The position numbers were made by a program, and so were the translations under genes. A stretch of 64,000 nt of DNA, from contig VDMD01000093.1 of the NCBI GenBank assembly GCA_007026445.1, forward strand, positions 34,162 to 98,161, written 5' to 3'. This document shows positions 35,472-47,390 of this stretch, one piece after another. The notes beneath the pieces were generated by a model that saw nothing but the letters and a program-made list of their open reading frames with translations, did no database searches and was not told the DNA's origin. Numbering within the stretch: position 1 is the first letter of the stretch; each line of letters starts with the position of its first letter. This DNA is from Schizophyllum amplum (lineage: Eukaryota > Basidiomycota > Agaricomycetes > Agaricales > Schizophyllaceae).

Positions 35472-36448
35472 CTACTGGGTATTAGGTACGTTCGACTTGT
35501 TGCATACATAGTCCCAAATCCGTTCAATCTCCTCATCAGTACACTGATATCCTTGAACGACGTCGCCACTCTGCCCTACACAGCTAAAGCCCGCCTGGCT
35601 GCGGTACATGCCATACATCATGTACTCGCCGCTCTGGTCTTCCGATATGGACAACATGTAGAGGAAAGGGGCTGATAGGTATCCCAAAATGCGGAAAACC
35701 CATGACGGTGAACGTATGAAAAGCGGTGACCACACGAATCCTGGGTAGGAGTGCGTGAATGCCACTTTGGGGTGCCTTTTGGCAAAAGCCTGCGAAAGCG
35801 TGTGAGCACTACAGGTACGTATACGACGACGGAGACATGGTCGCTGCTCACCCGGAGGCTCAAGTCGATGTACGTGGGTAGCTCTGCACCCATGCGAGAC
35901 AGCGCGTTGTTGTTCACGTCGAGGTCGTCCCAGTTGACGGGACCGCCCTTACCCCCGCGTGCAATCGTCATGACCTTGGCCTCCTCCCCAGATTCCGCCG
36001 CCCGGTCCAGCATAGGCGCCAAATTCTGGATCCAACGGAAACGGCCAAAGAAGACCGGAGCGAGATTCCGATCAAGCCCCTCCTCGGTGAGCTCGCGCTT
36101 GTGAGCGACGAGTTCGCCAACCGAGAGCACGAGGTAGTTGATCTTTTCCACGTCGCGTTTGGCGAGTTGGGCACATGCGGTGTCAATGTTGCGCATGAGG
36201 CTGGCTTCGCAGTGCATGAATTCGGAGAGGTCTTTCGCTGGGGAGGGCAGTGAGGCGATGAGTTCGTCCGCGGCGACCTTGTTGCGTGCGATGATGATGA
36301 GGCGCGCGTTGCCCTTGTGATGGCGGGCGAATGCGCGAGCCATGCCGCGCCCGATGCCAGAGGTGCCGCCGATGAAGACGCCAACGGGACATTTTGAGGC
36401 CGAAGAGACGGACGCGTTGAACTCTTGTACTGCTGTGAGCGACGGCAT
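35472..36448 (-). CDS. Short-chain dehydrogenase/reductase-like protein (NAD(P)-binding)
   Basis: Two exons: 36448-35852 and 35789-35472; 304 aa. The N-terminal Rossmann fold has the nucleotide-binding motif VFIGGTSGIGRGMARAFA (residues ~23-40), then ARLIIIARN and INYLVLSVGE. The usual catalytic YxxxK is not obvious; the matching place reads AELPTYIDLSLRAFAKRHPK. This is seen in a fungal SDR-like subfamily that keeps GGKGG...WDDL in the middle. The C-terminal part has a hydrophobic stretch (WVFRILGYLSAPFLYML) that may sit at a membrane. Substrate unknown. A TATA-like tatataagg-type site (36483-36490) lies ~40 bp upstream of the ATG, so the 5' UTR would be very short. Confidence 0.82.
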
Positions 36449-36482
36449 CGTCGCGGTATGGACGCAGTTTTCGTATGTGGTT

Positions 36483-36490
36483 CCTTATAT
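36483..36490 (-). promoter_or_regulatory. TATA-like box of the SDR gene
   Basis: Minus-strand catataagg, 35-42 bp upstream of the SDR ATG. Confidence 0.4.
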
Positions 36491-37061
36491 GCAGCCGGAG
36501 ATCATGCGCATGCCCCACAGAGTTCAGCGAAAGTGACGCGGTCAAGCAACGATCGGAAATACATGAGTGCATGAGCGGCCGTCCATAAAGCTTACTAAAG
36601 GGCGGTCTGCTTGGCGGACTAGCACTGTATTGTTATACCCAACACTGCATAGTGACGAGGTGAACGAAGCCCCGGGTTGTAAAGTGCAGAACAATTTTCG
36701 TACAGATTTCTCCATTACACAGCGCACGGATTCAAGCTTCAAGCTCTGCGCTCAAGGGCGCCCGGGAAGATCATGATGGTTTGTTCAGCGAGGACGAAAT
36801 AGGGACTGGTCCCTTACGTTATCTGTGGAACGGCAATCTTTTGACGCCTCCGAGTCCGAGCTCAAGAGCTCTGAACCTCCGCATATTTTGCATGCATAGA
36901 GCAAGGCGATAATGTACACCAGAGCTGTGTTCGTACCGAATAATATAGGAGCACAAATCGCAGATGAATGGTATCCGTGCGTAAAGTCGTCCTTGCGTCG
37001 CCGACGTCACTAGGTCAAACGTCCCGCCCAGCATGCGCGCGAACATCCCGTTGCCCCTCCC

Positions 37062-39241
37062 CTACCGCTGTCCCTCCGTAATCTCCTTGATCTCCTTCTC
37101 GAACGTCTTCCCGATCTTCGACCGCTGGATCTTCTGCGCGGCGGTCACGAGCCCGCTCTCCGGCGTCCACTCCTCGGGCGTGAGGACGACGGCCTGGAGG
37201 AGCTCCATCGGCTTGAAGCTGTTCTTCTTGCCGACCGCGTTACACTCCTTCATGACAAGCGCGCGCACCTTGGCGCTCTCGCACAGCGCGTGCAGGTCCG
37301 CCTTGGCCTCGGCGGAGTTCTGCGCCTCGAGCGTGTGCCGGAGGTGCGCCTCGTTCGGGATGACGATGGCGAGCGGCTGCTTCAGGTCCGACGAGCCGTG
37401 CACGCAGATGTTCGAGACGAGGTTGCACGCCTTGTACGCGGACTCGAGCCGCTCGAGCGCGATGTACTCGCCGTTCTGGAGCTTGACGAGGTTCTTGATG
37501 CGGTCGACGATCGAGAGCGTGCCGTCCTTGTTCCAGCGCCCGACGTCGCCCGTCCGGAACCAGCCGTCCTCGGTGAACACGCTCGGGTCCTCGTTGAGGT
37601 CCGGGCGCTTGTAGTAGCCCTTCGTGACGGACGGCCCGCGAATGCAGATCTCGCCCTGCGGCGGGTCGCCGTTCGCGTCGTAGCCCGCGTCGGGCACGTC
37701 CAGCATCTTGATCTCGATCGACGGCACGGGGATGCCCACCACGCTGTACTGCATCAGCTCTGGTGGCAGGATCGCGCACATGCCGCAAGACTCGGTCATT
37801 CCGTAGCCTGCACAAGTGTCAGCTGAGGCGATACGCGAAGTCGGCGCACATACCCTGCAACAAAGTCACCAGCGCGACGTTCAAAAACTCTTGGGTCTCC
37901 TTGCTGAGCGAGGATGCGCCGCTCAGCGCTACACGCAGGCGTCCGCCCGTCGCCTCCTTCACTCCCTTCAGGACCACCGAGTCCGCGAGTTGGCTCAGAC
38001 CCGGCAGGTTGTTCTTCTTCGCAGCCATCGCGCCGTTGAACATGCTCTTCTTGATCGTCCCGCTCTTGTTCACCTTCGCCAAGATGCCCTTCCGAATTGT
38101 CTCCCACACCGTCGGTACACCGATCATGATGCTCGGGCGGAATGCGGTCATGTCTCCCTGGCAGTTGCGCACCGACGCGTCCGTCAGCGTCTTGACGCGA
38201 CCGTATCCCGACGGCATGCCGACGTAGAACATCGTCATCTCGACGATGTATTCGAGGATGTGCGCGAGCGGTAGATAGGCCAGGAAGCGATCTTCCTGCG
38301 TCAGGTGGTGCCCGAGATGCACGTACACCGCACCAACGCTAGCGACGAGGTTGGAATGCGTGAGGCACACACCCTTCGGCGCGCCGGTGCTGCCGGAGGT
38401 GTACATGATGCAAGCCATGGTCTCCTTCGTCGGCCGCCGTCCGTCAAGCGTCTCCTCCGACTTGCCCTTGCCGTGCTCCCGTAGCTCCTCGATGGACATG
38501 ACCGTGACGCCCTCCCGCACGCCGCGCAGCTTCTCGAGCAGGTCTCCGGATGGTTTTTCGTCGTAGACGATGACGCGCACGGTCGGAGTGTTCGGCAGCA
38601 CGCGCAATACGGTGGGGAGGAGGTCCGCATTCGTGAAGATGCCCACGCAGCCCGGTTCGTTGAGCGAGTGCGTAAGGCCTTCCTCGCCGAGCGAGTCGTA
38701 CGCAGTCGCAATCGTGGTGGAAATGGACGAGCAGGCATGGGCCATAAGTTGCCAATTGACGCTGCAACTGCGTCAGCTGCCATCCACGCACCACCGCAGT
38801 GCCGCACACGCACCATGTCTGAGAGTACACGTTGAAGATGTCATCCTTCCCGATTCCGAGGTCGACCAGGCCGCGCGCGACCTCGCTGACCGCCGTAAAG
38901 ACCTGCTTGTACGACAGGAATTTGTACTCGCTGAGCTCGAAGTACTTCCACTTCTTGATCTCCTTCGTCTCCTTACCCCCGATGACTTTCGTCACCTCCT
39001 TCTCCTCCTCGTGAATCTTGAGGACGTCGCGGTAGCCCAGTGCATCTCTCTCGCCATGCGCTGCGACCGCGGTCGTCAAAACGTCGTAAACGGTGTCGAC
39101 GCCCTCCTTTGGTTGCGTTATAAGCCGGTCGGCGGTAGGGGCAAATCTGCGGATGGGGCCCTCCCCCTGGCGCGCGGGCTCGGCGACGATGACTGAGCCC
39201 TTGCCATAGTACCCCGGCTTTGATGTTGCGAGATTGGCCAT
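37062..39241 (-). CDS. Long-chain fatty-acid-CoA ligase (FAA1/FAA4-like)
   Basis: Three exons: 39241-38814, 38761-37854, 37807-37062; 693 aa, the usual family length. It activates long-chain fatty acids with ATP and CoA. The AMP-binding P-loop reads IMYTSGSTGAPKGVCLTH (~260-277), followed by FLAYLPLAHILEYIVEM, the YGMTES motif at the exon 2/3 junction, GWFRTGDVGRWNKDG, and the signature DRIKNLVKLQNGEYIALERL. The N-terminus (VYDVLTTAVAAHGERDALGY) also matches Faa-type enzymes. No PTS1 is present (ends ITEGQR), so a cytosolic, lipid-droplet or ER location is likely. The start at MANLATSKPG is the first ATG; it is directly preceded by an ACG/ACA trinucleotide repeat. Confidence 0.93.
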
Positions 39242-39272
39242 CGTCGTCGTTGTCGTCGTCGTCGTCGTTGGA
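39242..39272. repeat. ACG/ACA trinucleotide microsatellite abutting the acyl-CoA synthetase start codon
   Basis: On the minus strand about nine ACG/ACA triplets run directly into the ATG of the acyl-CoA synthetase. They are in frame with it (poly-Thr if translated), but no in-frame ATG precedes them, so they form part of the 5' UTR. Confidence 0.7.
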
Positions 39273-39723
39273 GTGAATGTAGGAAACCAGCCGGCGGACG
39301 GACGCGTTTTGCACGCCGACCAGTGTGACGTCGGCGGCGCGCGCACATGGCGTCCACATGTTTTCCTCGTCACATGTAATGTTGATTTCTCTTCAAGTTC
39401 ACCTGGTTGGCTCTGCTCATGATGTCGGCTTAAGGTTTTGCGAGGCGCAGAGGTCCGTTCAACTCACCCTAGCTCCTTTCTTCGGAGAATGTGGCCCAAA
39501 GAGCGACATACAAGTCCCCAGAGGCATGCCCCAGAGAGATCGTTATCGGGTCATGGGGGAACCGTAACGTCGATGGTGCCACCGAGTCTGAGTAGTAAGA
39601 CGATTATGTACTGATTTTGAGGGTAAAACAAGACCGCCAGTGACTGTTGCTCGGAAGCAACGAGAACATTGTCATCAAATGACCGAGTCAGGAGGAAAAC
39701 AGCACAAAAAATCAAATTGCATG

Positions 39724-39835
39724 TGACGAGAGGGGGATTCGAACCCCCGCAGACAAACGTCTATTGGGAAACCCATCCTTAACAGGCAAGCTGCGCGCTT
39801 GAATCCAACTCCTTAGACCACTCGGACATCTCGCC
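39724..39835 (-). tRNA. tRNA-Leu(CAA) with intron
   Basis: Type-II tRNA, 112 nt before splicing. Acceptor arm GGCGAGA pairs with TCTCGTC (one G-T pair) with discriminator A. The D arm reads TCC-GAGTGGTCTAA-GGA. The anticodon loop reads TTCAAG (anticodon CAA at 39801-39799), followed by a ~28-nt intron. The long variable arm is AGAC-GTTT-GTCT, and the T arm is GGGGG-TTCGAAT-CCCCC. The anticodon stem TTGGA/CCCAA has one A-C mismatch next to the loop. Confidence 0.85.
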
Positions 39836-40338
39836 ATACGGGCTGCCCTCATTTCAAGGGTTATCAAATCTGGACCATAAAAAAGCGTGAAAACACTGAC
39901 ACTTCATTCGAAAGGCACTGTCTGCGGTACTTGCAACCCGTGCGAGTTTTTCAGGGAAGATTCAGACGTATGGCAGGAAAGAGTGGCCAGGCATATCATG
40001 TAAACAAATAATTCATCGTGGGAAAAGACCATCTTGCAGGTGAAATCATCCTTGCTTCCAACTTGCTTCGAACCATTGGCCTCCTGATCGCCATGTCTTG
40101 CGGCGCTCATGCAGAAAGGTTGTCTACTGTCGTTGCGACGGCAGGTGCGGCGTCCTCATCACCTGAGCACCGGTCATTCAGTTCTCAGCCGTGAGCGTGT
40201 ACTCACAAAACTAAGTATTTTCTCTTAATGCGAGCTACAGGACACCTAGCACCCCACCCCGGGGTCGGTTTCATACACCCTCAGCCGATACTTCATTGTA
40301 TGCTGGCGCTTTCTCGGTTGCGTACCTAGTCGTTGACC
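39836..40338. other. Spacer between tRNA-Leu and the kinase gene
   Basis: No gene recognised; contains the presumed promoter of the FunK1 gene. Confidence 0.5.
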
Positions 40339-43026
40339 ATGCCAATCTACAGCGACGCTTCGGAAAAATTTGCCACAACTCGTGAAAACTGTATCCATCA
40401 TGGCGACCCCCAGAACCGTTTCGATCTTCGATCTGAAGAAATACTCACGCAAATGAGGACCGAAATCAACGAGTGCTCCTGGGACGACTTCATGACGCAC
40501 TACATGCCTTTCGTTCCGGAGGAACAGACCATTGACACCGCTGTAGACATGCTGAAGACGAAGAGCTTGTTGCAGAATGACGGCAGCGCCTGGCTCTGGA
40601 AAGAGAGTGAAAAGTGCGAGACGTACAGGCTCCTTGCCAAGGCCTCAGACACGCTTCGGAGACTCTCGATACCGAATCGCACGGTCACTTGTCAACTGGT
40701 GGAGTTTTCGAACCAGCATTCGCGCCTCAGGGACCCAGGGTCCAGTCTGAAGACTGACGCCATCTTTGCGCTCATCTCTCCCTCGACATCAGAAGTGCCA
40801 GAGGAACTGACTTTCTCCAACGACACAGCGGTCACCACTGAGTACACGCCACATATCATGGACGCGCTTGAAGTAAGGCACTTCACTGTCGCTCCGGCTC
40901 AATCCGTCACGCTCATCCCTACCAGAACCGGAAGCAGCTCGTCAGCGGTGCTGTGTACGCCATGAATGTGGATGCGAGACGAAATTATATGTTCAGCGTA
41001 CGTCGCTCGCGATGGCCTTGACGTATGAGTTTCTAACAGAACTCCTTCAGTTATCGATCGCGGGCACCCTCATGACCGTCTGGTACTTTTCACGGTCGCA
41101 CTCGTGCATGTCCGCTTCGTTTGATATGCGCACGGTACGTACGCTGTCCACGTAGGACTAGATACTTCCTATGCTCGTGCTCACACATCCACAGAATAAC
41201 CGACGGTGCATCCAGGTCTTCATCGCCTTCATGTTTGCGTCCAGACACGAGCTCGGCTTCGACAAGACCGTTCAAGTTGTCAATTACCAGGGAAAATCGT
41301 ACTACGGCTTCGAAGTCGGCGATCGGTTATACAGGTCGACGCGCTGCGTCTTCCAGCACAACGGCACTCGCCTTACCGGCCGAGGGACGCGCGTCTGGGA
41401 GGTCGTGCGCGTCGAAGACTTCCAGAGCCTGAAGCAGATCGAGGAGAAGCGCTACGCGCTGAAAGACGTCTGGCTTGACGAGGATGCGCGCACTGAGAAG
41501 CAGATTTCGGACGCCCTCTTTGCCGATATCGACGCCGTGGCGAAACGCATCGAGGAGTCTGACGCGGAGACGCTGCGAGTGCTTCACGGCCTCGATGAGG
41601 AGACACGAGAGCAGCTCCGGAGAAGCGTCGGCGATCGCAGGCTCTACAGCCGATACTTCCTGACCATCGACCACGACTGGAAAGGGCCGACTTCAAAGCC
41701 TCGTGCGGCGAGCGCAATTCCCGCCCCTGACATACTCAACGCTCCGCCGTCGCGAGTAGTCGCTGCTCCCAGAACCTGTCCGCCCAGATACCATTATCGG
41801 GTAGTGCTCAATGAGGTCGGCGAGGCCTTGCACAACGTCGATGATATCTCGAACGTGCTGACAGCTGCACAATCCTGCATCTTCGGTGAGTATCTCGCAC
41901 TCGTTCTGACCGAGGCACAATTTTTGACGGCCAATGTCAGCGCTCCAGCTTCTTTTCCTCGCGGGTTGGGTTCACCGAGATATCAGTACAGGGAACCTCA
42001 TCTGGTTCAACGGCCGTGGCTTGCTAGCCGACCTAGAATATGCGAGGAGGTTCGAACCGGACACGACGGATAGTGCAGGCTCCAAAACGGTACGCTTCTG
42101 TTCATGCAAAGCGCCATCCATCTGATCGATATGTCTAGGGCACTCCCTTTTTCATGGCCGTCGAAATCCAGCAGCAATCGCTGATATATCAGCCGCCGGT
42201 CAGCACGTATACGAGCTTCTCCGCGCGAGTTGCTTCAATGGAGTCTGGCGTGGTTGAGCGGGCGGCTCATGACTCGATCATTCACAACTTCGAGCACGAT
42301 CTCGAGTCGATGTTCTGGGTCTTACTCTGGACATACCTGGCTCGATTGCCACACCCTTCCGTAACCATGCTGCCAGTCGAGGCAGACGATGATGCCGACA
42401 AAGACCTGCCTACTGTCAGCACCAAAAAATCAGCCCAGAAGCGGAGTGCGCCATCTCCGTACGAGGTTGATCCAGTTGCGCCACGATTGCAGGGCGAGGC
42501 GTTTGTTTCGCCCCACGCCCCAGAAATCATCGACAAACTCTTTCAGAATCACTCTGGATGTCCCCCCGTGCGCCGTCGAGCCCTCACAGTCGCAGGCTCG
42601 CTCTCGGACACAATCGAGCCGGTCTTCTCGGGCGACTGGGACCATGTCACAGCCGTATTCGATTCTCTTGCGGGAGAGCTTTTCGATAGCTACCGCATGA
42701 GGGGGCACTCCTTCCATGACGCCACTACGTACACGGGACTGTACAAGGTGTTCAACGAGGCGATCGCGATGCTGCTAGCCCACCGTCGGGAGCACCCCAA
42801 GCTCTACGGGCGGCTTCTTGTCTGCGAGTCTCGTCCGGCAGCACAGCACGATGGCCGTCGAGGCGAGCGAACACCGCCAGCGCGGCTCCGTCGACAGGTG
42901 TGCGAGAACAACTCGGAGGCCAGCTCCAATCCTATCAAGCGCGCGAGGGACGACGACGAACCTAACCAACGGTCGTCCAAGATGCCGAAGCTTCAGGACG
43001 AAAGCGTGATTCTATCCGCTATGTAG
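40339..43026 (+). CDS. FunK1-type fungal protein kinase
   Basis: Six exons: 40339-40872, 40926-40997, 41051-41134, 41195-41885, 41941-42089, 42139-43026; 805 aa. The pattern is that of the FunK1 family, which is expanded in Agaricomycetes: an N-terminal region (EEILTQMRTEINEC...), a helix-rich middle, LSIAGTLMTVWYFSRSHSC, and a kinase core. Catalytic residues are in WVHRDISTGNLIW (~470-483; HRD Asp and the N four residues on) and LADLEYARRF in place of the usual DFG. The activation segment GTPFFMAVEIQ (~511) and HDLESMFWVLLW are typical of FunK1. The C-terminus is basic (KRARDDDEPNQRSSKMPKL), possibly a nuclear signal. The usual glycine loop is not evident, as in other FunK1 proteins. Targets are unknown. 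Confidence 0.88.
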
Positions 43027-44375
43027 GGCCATTTCGATGAGGTTCCCAGAACTATGGGTGGCAGCTGTTCGGGTACGATGAGCCCTGGGAATAGGAATGC
43101 TGTACGAGTACCTGTGGCATACGTCCAAGCACGACCGCCTGCAGTATCGCTTTGTGCGGCTTATGAAAATTTCCGCGTACCGCCTGTCTGCTTCCGCCCA
43201 CGGACCCCCGTCCGCCGCCAACCTCACCGCACCTTTCGCCCCCAGCCTCATCTCGCCGGTACCACCATTCCTCAGCGAGCACGCTGCCTCAGTACCCCCT
43301 CCCCCGATTTCCGCTCCCGACATCGCATCATTCATCCCTCTCTCCTCCTATCCCTCCCCGACTAGCCTCGTTCTCTCCTTCATCCTTGCCGCCTGATGGA
43401 CGTTCGAGACCTCTGGCGGCGTCCTTCCTCTGCACTGCCCAGCGCTGGTATCAACGGACCTCAGAGGCCAAGGCAGGCGCCCAGGCAGGCGGTGGTGCTG
43501 GCGGCGTGCGCGCTCGGCATCATGGGCACGATGCGGGGATCGCGGGACGTGCGACACTGGAGGAGCGCAGGCGTAGGACGGCGGTGCGTGCTCGGGTGGT
43601 GATGTACAATTGCTGGAAGTTTGCAGAGGAAAATGAGTCGGCGGCTCACCTATGCAGTCGTTCGTAGGATGCTCAACGATGAGGGAGTAATTGTGGTCTC
43701 CGGAAACGTCACGCAGTACATTTTTGCCGCCGGTGATTTGGGAGCTGGCACTCGAAAGGGCGTAGAAAATCGTGAGTACGGCGACAGTCAGATGCAACTA
43801 TGCACAGACTGACAGTATATGAACCCTTAGACGCGCTCTTCAGTTACTACCAGCACGATCCGGGCCAGGTCGTCGGCTTACTGCAGCCCAGAGGGCTCTT
43901 ACTCGAGAAGGGGCCAGCATTCGGATGAGACTCGCCGCACGAATATATCCAACTTCAAAACTCTCTTGGCAGAGCTGGGCGCCCACTCGAGAAGAGCACG
44001 CTCGCGATGGAATGAGGCGTTGAGCCAGGAGGGAGGATCTTTGGTAGCACGATCACGATCGCTCTGCTGGCTGGGTGGCATTGCAGACCACTCAAACCGC
44101 ACTGATAGCATGAAATATCACCAGGAATGGTGGAGCTATCAATTAGTGAGATGCCCTCTTCGACGGTGTGGGACGATATAGACAAATATCGCACTTGCAA
44201 AGCGCTCAATCCAGCGTTGTACGACTGTCACATTAAAGATGAAGGACTCGGCGTTTGCATGGCTGCCGTTGACGATTTGGGCTATAGGGATGAGTGAATG
44301 CGCGATGGTTGCTTCGATTGTAGCAGAGCTATACCACAATATTGAGATTGATATCAAAATAGCCAGCCTTTCGAC
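43027..44375. other. Spacer between FunK1 and tRNA-Gly
   Basis: A CT-rich stretch (43318-43390) resembling a strong fungal 5' UTR precedes a 68-codon frame starting ATG at 43396 (MDVRDLWRRPSSALPSAG...), ending at 43602. It has no known domain and no clear splice continuation, so I do not call it a gene. Confidence 0.35.
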
Positions 44376-44471
44376 ACACCGGTGGTGAAGTGGTTATCAT
44401 GCTTGCCTTCCATACATCCTGAAAAGGAGCTAAATCAGCAAGCGGCACGGGTTCGATTCCCGTCCGGTGTA
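44376..44471 (+). tRNA. tRNA-Gly(TCC) with 24-nt intron
   Basis: Acceptor ACACCGG pairs with CCGGTGT, discriminator A. The D arm is GTGA-AGTGGTTA-TCAT. The anticodon stem CTTGC/GCAAG has a loop starting CTTCCA, giving anticodon TCC (44409-44411). An intron of about 44413-44436 follows position 37. The T arm is ACGGG-TTCGATT-CCCGT. The unspliced gene is 96 nt. All stems pair fully apart from a G-T in the D arm. Confidence 0.88.
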
Positions 44472-44852
44472 TTCTTTATACTGCTGGCTAGCTCCCAGAA
44501 TTTTTGGGGCCCGCTAGCTCAAGCAGGAAGATTTATAGCGCATTTCCAGTGCAGAACAATGGCACGCCACTCAGCGGGACCACTGTCGCATTGTTGACGT
44601 TTTCTGTCTTTTACAGTTGCTCCCGCCCATCCGCATTCCGTTATATGCACTCATCAGGATGACTAGAGGGAATTATCTTATTCGACGTCACATCGACAGC
44701 CAACGGTACTTAGTTTATGGCCAAGCATCTTCATCGAGGTAGTAGTACCCAGCGGTGCCATGGTAACTGAACGGACTATTTCTTCCAACATCGATTACCG
44801 CCGCACATCTACGTAACATATACGCTCCTACTAGTAACATATTCCGAGTCCC

Positions 44853-47390
44853 TCACGCAGAACCATCAACCTTGCGCGCCAGATGACTCCAGAATGTCTC
44901 AAACAATGCCCGATCCCGGCCGAGCAACCAGCGAATATGCAGCGCTGGGGACGATGCTCGTGCAGCGGCGCTTGAATGCACTCGCGCTCCGCGCGCAGGC
45001 CCATCAACGTCCATGGCATACTCTGGACCACCGTGCGCCTGTACGCCATACTCCGCCGCCGCATCCTCGATGATCGAACTGCCATCCTCGCAGTCCATCG
45101 AGTCTGCATGGGTCGACGGGCTCTCCTCCTCGCTGGACGTCCACCATACACGAACGACGAGTGCTGGCGCAGCGCTCCCACCACCGTTCACTTCGGAATC
45201 CCCTCTCTGTGCCTTTCGGCGCGCGGCACGCGACCACGTATTCGACGCGGCGAAGATGGTGAGCGATGCGCTTTGTGCGTTTGCTTGTATTGCCACGCCA
45301 GGCAAAGCGGCGCAGACCCGGCGTATGGTAGCCTCCATCTGCACGTCGAAGTTCGTTTCAGAGGCGCTCCAACCAAGTAGCGGCTGGGTCATCTCATTCC
45401 GCAAGGGTAGGACACTTGATAGCGCCTGGCTTGAGACGCGGGCAAGAGACTATGGAACAATCAGCAGATATACATAGCAATAGGACCTGGGAGCGAAGAA
45501 AGGGAGCGAGGCGCACAGCAGGTCATCATTTACGCACGTCTGGTAACCGACTTTCGGTAAAAGACCAGCCAACCGCCCATCGGCGCGTTTGACCTTGCAC
45601 GAGCTCAGTGATCGCATAGTTATCGATCTGTTGTGATGTTTAACACATCGGACAGACCGAGGAGAGGCAGACGAGGATAATGAGTGCACGGCCTTGGCTT
45701 ATACATCGTAACACACACCTCATACTGCTTGAGAACGCGCACCACCTCCGCGACAGAGGCGAGCTTGCCGAGCATAGAGGTGTACCAGCTAGTCATCGCG
45801 ATCAGTACTTGTCTCGACGATGAACGTCGACACGACTCACCCACACCTCTCACTGTACTGCACGCTTTCTGCAATCATGCGCGCCACAAAAGCAGACTCG
45901 CCACCCGGCGTGACCATCTCGACCGGCGCGCCCGCGAGGGCGGTCGGCGCATCCATCTGCCCTAGACCCGGAGTCGATTGCCTGCTCCCCGACCTCGACG
46001 TCGATGCCGACTTTGCAGTGGGCTCCGGAGTAGTCCTTGATGACGAGGCCCTGCTGGCTTGCCGAACGCCCACCCTCCTCGCTCCCGCCGCAGGACGCGC
46101 CTTGCCCGCTGCGGACGCTGCGATCTCTGCTGCACTCGCATAAAACGGCGGGTTGCACATGGTGAATGCAAACTGACGGTCCGGGTAGGTGGCTAGCGGG
46201 AGGAGCAAGGGATCGGAGGTGCTAGCTTGGAGGATCTCGACGCGCGGGTGGGAGTCTTCGACGTGGGAGTGCATATCGTTGCCCAGCCCGTTGCGAGAGA
46301 TGTTCTCGCGCGCGAGGCGGATGGAGAGTGGGTCGAGCTCTGAATAGCGAGTTTAAACAACATATCAAGACAACCTCCAGTCAGACCCAATAAGCGGCCC
46401 CCACGCACCAGTTGCCACAAAAGCCCAACGTGAGTCTGTAGCACATCCCAAAAGCGGATAGATCGCGGACGCGCCGGTGCCGCTGAAATATAGTATTAGT
46501 CGAAGGTTAGGTGAAGGCGAAGTGAGATATCGGCGCAGATGCAGTGTGTAGGCAGGAAGACATGGTAGGAAATTGCTGTAGGCCAGCATATGAGTGGTAC
46601 AGAGGAAAGAACGTACATATCTATGCCAAGGATCGGTGTGTTCTGCGCAAAATGAGCGGACGTGTCGGTGGTGTCAGAGGCGAGGGCGGGAGTGTCCCCA
46701 AGGGTAGGGATATCGCAAAGTGGGGGATCATCGTCCCTTGAGGCTGCGACGATATCTTGCAACCAAAGGATATAGTTTAATCTGAAACGAGAGTAGTCAG
46801 CAATGCGTGTGGTCAGAAGACATGACTGAACCCGCGGCGGTCTCGAATTTTGATCAGCTAGCAGCGAATCACAGAAAAACACATACCGATTCGGGACCTG
46901 TTGTCGGATATATGTTGTTAGTTCGTCCGAGAGGATCAAACGCGCTACGGCTAGCACGAATAGCGTTGCACTTACCGGTGGACATAGCCTGTCAGAGGTT
47001 AGCTTGATGCGCACGCCAAAGTCGCGGTGCAGGAGCGCTTGCGTGAGATATCTGGTGAGCATTTAGCTTACGTTGTCGAGTAACATACATCGCATAAATC
47101 TATGCATCATACGTAGAAACCTGATGAAGTCCATAGAAACTGGTAAGACGTACATTTGCGCATTCGCGTCGCTAAAATCGAGCGTGGGGCGACCGTTTGC
47201 AGACTGTCTGACACTGGTCCGGACGTTAGCTTGGAAATGCGTTCAATAGACGATGAGCGCACACCCAGCGAGGGAATGTCATCAATGCGACCCAACGGCA
47301 GGTGAAGACTCACTAAGGACGAAGGGCCGGAAATGCGTCCGAAAGGGCATTGAAGTCGAGGGGCGTCCGGTAAGGGTTTCGTGGGTGCAT
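44853..47390 (-). CDS. METTL16-family RNA N6-adenosine methyltransferase
   Basis: Ten exons: 47390-47314, 47213-47154, 47051-46976, 46897-46887 (11 nt), 46781-46617, 46482-46409, 46339-45841, 45788-45719, 45627-45538, 45449-44853; 572 aa. The N-terminus [20 protein letters not shown] and [22 protein letters not shown] are hallmarks of METTL16/Mtl16. The SAM site [16 protein letters not shown] is at ~128-143 and the catalytic NPPF in MCNPPFY at ~216. Later motifs include [24 protein letters not shown] and [16 protein letters not shown]. Homologues methylate U6 snRNA and control SAM synthetase mRNA. A ~60-residue Ser/Ala/Arg-rich insert follows the catalytic motif. If intron 9 (45537-45450) is not removed, translation ends four codons after its donor; splicing adds a 198-residue tail of unclear homology. 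Confidence 0.9.

Noticed and set aside
37240..37826. Both-strand open frames over the acyl-CoA synthetase C-terminus
   Set aside because: Overlap the AMP-binding enzyme in other frames; no motif of their own.
39279..39373. N-terminal extension of the acyl-CoA synthetase
   Set aside because: The upstream part of the frame begins with GTG, has no in-frame ATG, and encodes non-family sequence plus poly-Thr.
43396..43602. 68-codon frame after a CT-rich leader
   Set aside because: Attractive promoter-like context, but no family, no continuation by splicing and Arg-rich composition; noted only within the spacer entry.
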